The notes under the pieces: generated by a model
Told to the model about the DNA's origin: nothing
Database searches by the model: none
The model's input: the letters and a program-made list of their open reading frames with translations, nothing else
Shown: positions 15,137 through 21,798 of the stretch, one piece after another
How the letters are laid out: each line of letters begins with the position of its first letter
How positions within the stretch are numbered: position 1 is the first letter of the stretch
From: an uncultured Clostridium sp.
GTDB lineage: Bacteria > Bacillota > Clostridia > Lachnospirales > Lachnospiraceae
DNA length: 27,275 nt
Assembly: GCA_937902905.1 (NCBI GenBank)
Contig: CALELW010000291.1
Span: 1-27,275 of the forward strand
Direction: 5' to 3'
Program-made: the position numbers and the translations under genes

Positions 15137-15181
15137 ATTATAAGGGATATTATTGGTTTATATGACACATAGTAAATGTCA
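15137..15181 (-). promoter_or_regulatory. XRE gene promoter and operator candidate
   Basis: On the minus strand TATAAT (complement of 15137-15142) lies 38 bp before the XRE start codon; the -35 is poor. TGACA (15163-15167) and TGTCA (15177-15181) form a dyad with 9 bp between the arms over the -35 region, a layout suited to autoregulation. Confidence 0.4.
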
Positions 15182-15481
15182 AATGAAATGCGGAGATAAT
15201 AAATATAATTATAGTTTAAAATGTGATTTTTATTCAGTTTTATTGAGTTAAAGGCTGGGTGTGTAGTGTGAAATAAGGAATTGTCGAACATTAGAGAAGA
15301 TATATTAAGTAGAACTGAAGAGGATGCTAAGTAAAAAACGGTAGAAGAGTAAAGTGGGTATTTAAGAGTAGTAAAGTTTTTTCGGTGCTTTTATTGAAAA
15401 TTAGAAAAAAGTTTGAATGAAGCATTGATATACTTAGTTTATGTCGTGAAAATTAAACAAAACTGAATGGAGGAATTGGTA
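15182..15481. other. Gene-free stretch before the secreted-protein operon
   Basis: AT-rich, with no ORF that has a credible start and ribosome site on either strand. The only sign I can point to is an extended -10, TGATATACT (15426-15434), without a recognisable -35. It would start transcription about 40 bp before the ribosome site GGAGGAA (15469-15475) of the next gene. No strong hairpin was seen. Confidence 0.4.
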
Positions 15482-18145
15482 ATGAAAGGATTAAAAAAAA
15501 GGATGGTGTCAGTGTTGCTAGTGTCAGCACTTGTTTTAACAGGTGTTCCAAACATTGCAGAACTGACTGTGTATGCTGCAGAGACTACATGGAAAGTTTT
15601 AAGTGAAAAAGATATTGTTTTTGATGACATTTATGATTTAGAAGATAATGTTCTGATTGGAAGAAAGAGTGGCAAAATAGCAACGCTTGATGATAAGCTC
15701 AAACAAATTGCTCAAAGCAAATATGACCAGATCGAGACGAGAGCAAAGGACGGTTACCTTGTTTCGAAAAAGAATGGAAATGAGACTGAATATGCAGTGC
15801 TTAGCACAACAACTGGGAAAATAACGCCTTTTATCACAGGAGATTATGATGGTATTGAGCCGTTTTATTGCGGTAACGGTAAGTATTATTATAAAGTGAA
15901 AAAGGGTATGAAATATGGGCTTTTAAATTGGGAAACAGGGGCAAAAGAAATTCCTGTTGATTATACAAAAATAATGCGTTTGTACGATGATTCAGAAACG
16001 GGAACTATTTTCGCTGAGAAGGAAGATGGAACTAATGGATTTATTTGCAATGGCAAGAAATTTGGATTTGATAAAAGTATTTTAAACAATGAAGGATGTT
16101 TGTATGGAACATCCGTTGTTATAGAATCAGATATTTATTATGTTAAAGAATATTTTGAAGATGAGGATGTATTTGACGATTTATATCATATAGAGTCCAG
16201 TACTAACTTATCCTATCTAAAGAAAACTATTGAAAATCATCTGGCAGACGATAAATGTAAACTGGTGTTTTATGATAAGGATGGAATTACTCAGAGCGCA
16301 GACTCTATTCTAAATAAAATTGAATCTGCTACTTCGGAAAATGATTCAGTTATAACAACTATTAAGGAAAAGGCAAAGAATGATGCACTGCAATATTGTT
16401 CAAAAAAATATTCAGTACAGGAGATTAAAATAAAAAACACATCAGTACAGCAATATGGAAGTGTGTATGTTGTTTGTGTTGTTGCAGGATGGACTGATGA
16501 TGAGGAGGAAGAGTATAGCAAAAACTTAATAGGAGTGTATGGCGAATCAGGAGAATCTTTGCAATTTGGACTTTCTTTAATTCGTTATGATATAGATGAT
16601 GTTGATGACGAGGGATGGGATGAGGATGTTTTGGTAAGAAATGACAAAAATGAGATTTATTATTGTAATGATTCTGGAACAGTAAGGTTGATATATACGG
16701 ATAGTGAGGGAGTGTTTGCTAATGTCAGTAAAAAAACATCTGCATATGATGGTTCAATTGTGATATACGGTCAAAAAAATTGTGTAATGATTGCTAATTC
16801 ACAAAATGGGTATGTAAAAATTGGATGTAAGGTTTTTGGGGATAGCTATGGTGGTATTGACAGTGATGTGTTTTCGCGCGGATTGCTCGTAAATGATGCG
16901 GAAGAACGTAAACTAATTCTTTACGATTATGATTACAATGAGGTTAAGGTGATTGATTTATCAGATATGGGAGAACAGTTACAGACAACAGAAGGTGAGT
17001 ATGTAATAACGGTGAATGATAGCAATAACCTTCTTATTGTGGATACAGAGGCAAAAATGAAGAAAATTTCTTTGATGGAGTATCCTGATTTTTCTGATGT
17101 AAGGCATTTCTATAAAATGCTGGATGAAATGTATGCCTATATAGAAGATAACGGGAGACATGTATTGTATCGAATAAGTGACCAGGCTAAGTTGATGGAG
17201 AAAAACGATGCATCAATGTGGATAGAAAGCTGCTACCGTATTGATGGAGTCAATGTTATGATTTACAGCATTAATATCGATGAAGACACTACTTATTATG
17301 GATTAATGGATGTTAATGGAAATATAATTGCCGATGCTAAGTTACTTAAATATACGACATATAGTGCCACATCATCTTCACATGAAGATACGAAACAGGG
17401 AATATGGGATTACATTGAGTTCAAAGACGAAGAAGGAAAATGGGTTTATTATTATGGTGAGGATATGTCGGCGCATGAAAAAGCAAAAGATGAAGAAGAT
17501 GATGATTCAGAAGATGATGGTATTTCCTATGGAAATGTGAAATACTACTGTAATTATTTACAAGATGGTGGAAGGGAAGAAAAAGTATGTGATAGTAAGG
17601 GAACTGTATTAACATCATATAAAAAGACGGAGGAGGAACTTGAAAAAGATGGATACAGACATAATGTATATATGTTTCCTGATTGCCAGAGCATTCTTTT
17701 GGTAAAGAAGCATTGGGATGGAAAAAGAGGATCAGGGGCAACAGATGAGGTGCCAACGCAGACACCGGTGCCGGCAAATGATTCTGTTCAAACTTCCTTT
17801 GCGGGTTCAGATAACAAATCTCATACTGAATCTGCAAAGGCAAGTAAAAAAGAATCGAAAGTGAAATTGGTTAAGAGTCAGATAATTAGAATCAAAAACG
17901 TTAAGGGAAAGAAAATCAAATTAAAAATTAAAAAAGTAAAAAAGGCAACAGGTTATCAGATTTTCTATTCTTTTGACTCCAGATTCAAGAAAAAGAAAGT
18001 ACTGACATCGAAAAGCACATCGGTTACGTTGAAAAAACTAAAAAAGAAAGTTTATTATATAAAAATCCGTGCCTATATTAAAAAAGGAAAAAAGAAGACA
18101 TATGGACCATGGAGTAAAAAGAGAAAGATTAGAGTAAAAAAATAA
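15482..18145 (+). CDS. Secreted WG-repeat protein with cationic fibronectin-like C-terminus
   Basis: 887 aa from ATG 15482. An in-frame ATG at 15467 forms part of the ribosome site itself (GGAGGAA 15469-15475), so it is not the start. A signal peptide (residues 1-33, ending VYAA before ETTW) directs export. Residues about 40-190 contain WG/KWG-type beta-propeller-like repeats (KYDQIETRAKDGYLV; YDGIEPF...KYYYKVKKGMKYGLLN). A long Asp/Glu-rich middle follows, with a very acidic run near residue 667 (DEEDDDSEDDG) and a short Thr/Pro linker near 755-765. The last about 90 residues are Lys/Arg-rich and fibronectin III-like: IRIKNVKGKK, GYQIFY, KKLKKKVYY, KIRAY, YGPWS. No LPXTG or membrane anchor is present. 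It is first of four close-packed genes; the function is unknown and probably at the cell surface. Confidence 0.8.
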   Translation: MKGLKKRMVSVLLVSALVLTGVPNIAELTVYAAETTWKVLSEKDIVFDDIYDLEDNVLIGRKSGKIATLDDKLKQIAQSKYDQIETRAKDGYLVSKKNGNETEYAVLSTTTGKITPFITGDYDGIEPFYCGNGKYYYKVKKGMKYGLLNWETGAKEIPVDYTKIMRLYDDSETGTIFAEKEDGTNGFICNGKKFGFDKSILNNEGCLYGTSVVIESDIYYVKEYFEDEDVFDDLYHIESSTNLSYLKKTIENHLADDKCKLVFYDKDGITQSADSILNKIESATSENDSVITTIKEKAKNDALQYCSKKYSVQEIKIKNTSVQQYGSVYVVCVVAGWTDDEEEEYSKNLIGVYGESGESLQFGLSLIRYDIDDVDDEGWDEDVLVRNDKNEIYYCNDSGTVRLIYTDSEGVFANVSKKTSAYDGSIVIYGQKNCVMIANSQNGYVKIGCKVFGDSYGGIDSDVFSRGLLVNDAEERKLILYDYDYNEVKVIDLSDMGEQLQTTEGEYVITVNDSNNLLIVDTEAKMKKISLMEYPDFSDVRHFYKMLDEMYAYIEDNGRHVLYRISDQAKLMEKNDASMWIESCYRIDGVNVMIYSINIDEDTTYYGLMDVNGNIIADAKLLKYTTYSATSSSHEDTKQGIWDYIEFKDEEGKWVYYYGEDMSAHEKAKDEEDDDSEDDGISYGNVKYYCNYLQDGGREEKVCDSKGTVLTSYKKTEEELEKDGYRHNVYMFPDCQSILLVKKHWDGKRGSGATDEVPTQTPVPANDSVQTSFAGSDNKSHTESAKASKKESKVKLVKSQIIRIKNVKGKKIKLKIKKVKKATGYQIFYSFDSRFKKKKVLTSKSTSVTLKKLKKKVYYIKIRAYIKKGKKKTYGPWSKKRKIRVKK

Positions 18146-18170
18146 GCATGAAAGGGAGACTATCAAAATT

Positions 18171-19436
18171 ATGGTGGTGTCAGGTGTTGTTGCTGTTATG
18201 CTAGCTGCAATGGTTCAGGGGGGATATTATCCTAGAATATATTTGCCGGCAGCAATCATCTTGTTAATTGCAATATTATTGAAGGGAAAGCACAAACAAA
18301 GAAAAGATAATTTATTGGCAGTAATGTGGATACTTTTGATTTTAACCTATTTTTTTTCAATGATTTATTATGGCTGTGAACTATGTGGCTGGTATCAGGT
18401 TGGTTATATCATAAGTGTGGGAATTTGCTGGCTTTATGCTACAGGATTATCGGAGAGAGAAAAACAAAAAATGTATTTTGCATTTTTGAAGATTGGCATT
18501 TCTGAATGCTTGGTTGGAATGGCAGCCTATCTTGGACTGCCATTGAGGGGGATTGTTGCAAATCAGAGATTTATGGGAACCTTTCAATATGCGAATGCAA
18601 CAGCATTGTTTTTAGCCATGCTTCTCATTTTAAGTATTGGGATTGAAACGGAATGGAAAGAAGCAGAAAAACTGTCGGGTATACGCATTCTGTTGACAGT
18701 TTTTCTGCAATTGACATTTTCTGTTGGTGGTCTACTCTGCTTTGCATTGGGAATAATAATTTGTAATCGCAAAAAAAAGGACACACTTTTGTGGTGGAGT
18801 AGTGAATTTGTTGTAAGCGGTTTGTTTGCAGGAGCATTGTATATGGCTGCATTTTTTAGAGGAGGGAGTGTTTGGGGGATGGGAATGGTATGCTGTGTCA
18901 TGGTGTTTATCTGCCTGATATGTGTATCGAGAGTGCATGACATTCTTGGTGTTTTATCCACTAAAAGACAGGGAATATTGGCGACATATTTGATATTTTT
19001 AACGGAATTAGCAGGTGTTGTTATCACTGTGGGGCAGAGATCTATGGCAACAGCAATGGAGCGCATTTTACAAATGTTAGATGGAGGAAAAATATTATGG
19101 AAGAATATGTTGTTTGGTATTAAGCCTGGTGATGTGCTTAATGAACTTCAAAAACTCGGAGTATCATATAAAGTAACAAGAATACATAATAGTTATTTGC
19201 AGATAGGAATTGAAGCAGGGATATTCGCAGTGGTGTTAGTAATAGCATTGCTTTTTGTTGCGGGGAGAAAGATTTATTGTGGTCAAAATATTCCATTATG
19301 GAAAAAAGCAGTGTTTTCTATGATCATGATTCATTTTGCGGTGGACGTAACTTATTATTTTTGGGCAGTGACGGCAATGGCAATCATTTGCCTTTCAGAA
19401 ACGGAGATGAAAAGATGCAAAAAAAACAGAAAATGA
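18171..19436 (+). CDS. O-antigen ligase/polymerase-type membrane protein (Wzy_C family)
   Basis: 421 aa, with about 10-12 hydrophobic segments. The family-defining pieces are NQRFMGTFQYANATALFLAM (residues 131-150), Arg290 in VGQRSMATAMERI leading into ILWKNMLFGIKPGD, and HNSYLQIGIEAGI with His339. The last two bracket the extracellular loop that carries the catalytic Arg/His in WaaL, Wzy and PglL. Such enzymes transfer lipid-linked glycans to an acceptor (a lipid, a growing polymer or a protein). ATG 18171 has AGGGAG 12 nt upstream, slightly far. It sits between two secreted-protein genes, 25 bp after the first and overlapping the second by 22 bp. No other glycan-synthesis gene is nearby, which suggests a dedicated role with these proteins. 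The acceptor is unknown. Confidence 0.8.
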   Translation: MVVSGVVAVMLAAMVQGGYYPRIYLPAAIILLIAILLKGKHKQRKDNLLAVMWILLILTYFFSMIYYGCELCGWYQVGYIISVGICWLYATGLSEREKQKMYFAFLKIGISECLVGMAAYLGLPLRGIVANQRFMGTFQYANATALFLAMLLILSIGIETEWKEAEKLSGIRILLTVFLQLTFSVGGLLCFALGIIICNRKKKDTLLWWSSEFVVSGLFAGALYMAAFFRGGSVWGMGMVCCVMVFICLICVSRVHDILGVLSTKRQGILATYLIFLTELAGVVITVGQRSMATAMERILQMLDGGKILWKNMLFGIKPGDVLNELQKLGVSYKVTRIHNSYLQIGIEAGIFAVVLVIALLFVAGRKIYCGQNIPLWKKAVFSMIMIHFAVDVTYYFWAVTAMAIICLSETEMKRCKKNRK

Positions 19437-21778
19437 GTTTAGTCAAGAAATATATATGGACCGGATGGGTGATTAGCATCCTATTGTTTGTTATAGGAGG
19501 GGGTGTCTCAAGTAAAAAAGGCTTGGCGATTGAACAAGGATGGACTGGAACAATAGCGGAATCATTTAATACTGGAGATGGTTCAACACAAAATCCTTAT
19601 GTAATATCGAATGCGGAGGAATTAGCTAAGTTAGCGAATGATGTAAACCAAGGAAATAACTACAGTGATTCTTATTTTGTTTTATCTGATGACATTGATT
19701 TGAATGGGCAGGAATGGACACCCATTGGTTATTGGAAGTCAGATAATGATTATTCGTATTTCAAAGGGAAGTTTGATGGGAAAAATCATATAATAAAGAA
19801 TTTTTATATTTACTCTCGGTTTAATGGTATTTTCGGAGAAATTGAAAATGCAGAATTAAAAAATATAAACATTGTAAATGAGGTGGATTCAGAACATAAA
19901 TATAATATCAAATATGGAACGACAGCTTACATAGGAGGATTGGTTGGATATGTAGAAGCGAATTGCAGGATTGAACATTGTTCTTTTACTGGAAGTATAA
20001 ATGGAGAGGACTCATATAATAATGGGACAGTTGGTGGAATAGTTGGCTATATGGAGAAAAAGTCAAGTATAACGGATTGTACCAACTATGGCAATATTAT
20101 TGCCGAGTTTGGAAATGTGGGGGGAATTGTTGGAGAAAGTCAAGGGAGTGTTGCAAAATGTGTAAACAAGGGAAGTGTTACAAAGTGTTCTTACAATGTT
20201 GGTGGGATAGCAGGCGTGATTAGTGGAGATGGGGATAATTATGTTAAGAACTGTGTGAATATGATGGATTTTTCAATAAAGAACGAAACGGATACTGGGA
20301 TAAGCAGCCGTCTTGGAGGGATTGTAGGAACGGTATGCTCTGGAAGCGTACAAGACTGTCGAAATGAAGGAAATATTCATACAAGTAAAATCATAACTGG
20401 AGGAATTACAGGATGTATTACAACTGATTCAAAGATAAAACAGATTTCCAAGGTAGACAATTGTAAAAACACAGGTACAATTTGTGCAGAATTTTCTACG
20501 GCAGGAGGAATATGTGCAGATATTTTCTATTATTCTACCGGTTCTGATTTGGATACAGCAGTTAGTATTTTAAACTGCTGTAATCGTGCGGATGTTACCA
20601 GTGGGGTTGCTGGTGGAATTGTTGGAAATAATGCTGCAGGCAAGACAAGTGTGATTAATTGTTTTAATACTGGTGATATTACATCAAGTAAAGTAATCAA
20701 TTTATATGATACCAATACTGCCGGCGGGATTGCAGGACAAGTTAATTGCAGAATAATAAATTGTTTTAATACCGGGGACATTGGAACATCAGAAGAGAAA
20801 GCTGATATTGGAGGAATTACAGGCTGTTTTACAAAAAAATATGATCGATCTGAATCTAAGATATGTAATTCTTATAATGTAGGAAATGTTTCAGGAACCG
20901 GAAATGTAGGAACATTGGTTGGATATATTAAGGGAATACAATATAGTTATACTGCAACACAAATTCAAAATTGTTTCTATAAGGAAAATAATTCTCATGG
21001 CACCATTGGAAAAGTGGAATACGAATCGGTTGTTGATAAGACATATATGATTCAGAATATAACAAGTATGTGTCGAAGCATGAATTTGTGGGTTGCTATG
21101 AATCAGAAAAGTTTCGATTGTTGTTTTTGGCAAATTGAAAATGAAACAGAAGTCAGTTATGGGTATCCGTTTTATTGGGGTGGGACAACAAAAAGTAAAA
21201 TAGGTTTTCAATTTACGCAACTATCATTAGAGAAAGGCGAAAAAAGACAACTTGTGGTTTCTGGTTCTTCAGAGACAAAAGATAGCAACTTGATATGGGG
21301 AAGCAGTAATGACAACATAGCAAGGGTGGATGAGAAAGGAATGGTTACTGCGGTAGCAGTTGGTCATGCAGTGATTAAATGTCTTTCGGAGGATTTTGCT
21401 ATTGCTTCATGCGAGGTTACGGTAACAGCAACCAAACAGAGTCAGAGCAGAGAAAATCAGGTAAAAAAGATTAAAGCAACAAGCAAAGTGGTGGTTCCAA
21501 GAAAACCTGTTATTAAATATTTAAGAAACAAACCACAAAAAAAACTTGTTGTATCATGGAAAAAAATAAAGGGAGCCAAAGGTTACCAACTTCAATACGG
21601 CACTACTAAAAAATACAAGAAAGCAAAAAAAATAACTACTCGTAAAATTCAATATACCATGAAAAAACTGAAAAAGAACAAAACATATTATGTAAGAGTT
21701 CGTGCATATTCAATTTCAGGTGGTAAAAAAGTGTATGGTAAGTGGAGCAAGATGAAAAAAGTAAAAATTAAAAGATAA
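19415..21778 (+). CDS. Secreted GLUG-repeat protein with Ig-like and cationic fibronectin-like domains
   Basis: 787 aa. The start is ATG 19415, with GGAG at 19403-19406 inside the preceding gene; the frame is open back to 19277, but that part encodes no signal peptide. A basic N-terminus and hydrophobic helix (about residues 13-31) serve as signal or anchor. Residues about 50-160 resemble the lead-in of GLUG proteins (PYVISNAEELAKLA, DIDLNG..W.PIG, FKGKFDGKNH.I). About eleven GLUG-like repeats (GGIVG...C.N.G) run from about 172 to 530, most carrying one Cys. A Big_2-type bacterial Ig domain lies near 598-672 (SSNDNIARVDEKGMVTAVAVG). The last 90 residues are the cationic fibronectin-like domain (GYQLQYGTT, KKLKKNKTYYVRVRAY, YGKWS). 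It is probably an adhesin or surface structural protein. Confidence 0.85.
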   Translation: MQKKQKMSLVKKYIWTGWVISILLFVIGGGVSSKKGLAIEQGWTGTIAESFNTGDGSTQNPYVISNAEELAKLANDVNQGNNYSDSYFVLSDDIDLNGQEWTPIGYWKSDNDYSYFKGKFDGKNHIIKNFYIYSRFNGIFGEIENAELKNINIVNEVDSEHKYNIKYGTTAYIGGLVGYVEANCRIEHCSFTGSINGEDSYNNGTVGGIVGYMEKKSSITDCTNYGNIIAEFGNVGGIVGESQGSVAKCVNKGSVTKCSYNVGGIAGVISGDGDNYVKNCVNMMDFSIKNETDTGISSRLGGIVGTVCSGSVQDCRNEGNIHTSKIITGGITGCITTDSKIKQISKVDNCKNTGTICAEFSTAGGICADIFYYSTGSDLDTAVSILNCCNRADVTSGVAGGIVGNNAAGKTSVINCFNTGDITSSKVINLYDTNTAGGIAGQVNCRIINCFNTGDIGTSEEKADIGGITGCFTKKYDRSESKICNSYNVGNVSGTGNVGTLVGYIKGIQYSYTATQIQNCFYKENNSHGTIGKVEYESVVDKTYMIQNITSMCRSMNLWVAMNQKSFDCCFWQIENETEVSYGYPFYWGGTTKSKIGFQFTQLSLEKGEKRQLVVSGSSETKDSNLIWGSSNDNIARVDEKGMVTAVAVGHAVIKCLSEDFAIASCEVTVTATKQSQSRENQVKKIKATSKVVVPRKPVIKYLRNKPQKKLVVSWKKIKGAKGYQLQYGTTKKYKKAKKITTRKIQYTMKKLKKNKTYYVRVRAYSISGGKKVYGKWSKMKKVKIKR
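21500..21775 (+). repeat. Shared cationic C-terminal domain, copy in the GLUG protein
   Basis: Encodes the about 90-residue Lys-rich fibronectin-like domain also found at 17878-18142 and 23662-23937. The three share GYQ..Y, K(K)LKK.KxYYV(R)VRAY, (V)YGxWS..KK(V)KI(K) and always end at the stop codon. Positions 21681-21705 are identical base for base with 23843-23867 in the next gene, and the following 70 bp are nearly so. This indicates recent duplication or gene conversion. Confidence 0.85.
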
Positions 21779-21798
21779 GAGAAAGTGAGGATAAGCAA

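Noticed and set aside
17421..17843. 140-codon minus-strand ORF opposite the first secreted protein
   Set aside because: His/Leu/Pro-rich reverse reading of acidic coding DNA, with no start signals.
18148..18204. Alternative start ATG 18148 for the ligase-type protein (a hydrophobic 18-codon ORF)
   Set aside because: It is in a different frame, has no ribosome site before it, and ends after 18 codons; joining it to the ligase would need an unsupported frameshift.
19277..19414. Upstream extension of the GLUG protein frame inside the ligase gene
   Set aside because: No ribosome site at 19277, no signal peptide in the extension, and ATG 19415 has GGAG at good spacing followed by a proper signal segment.
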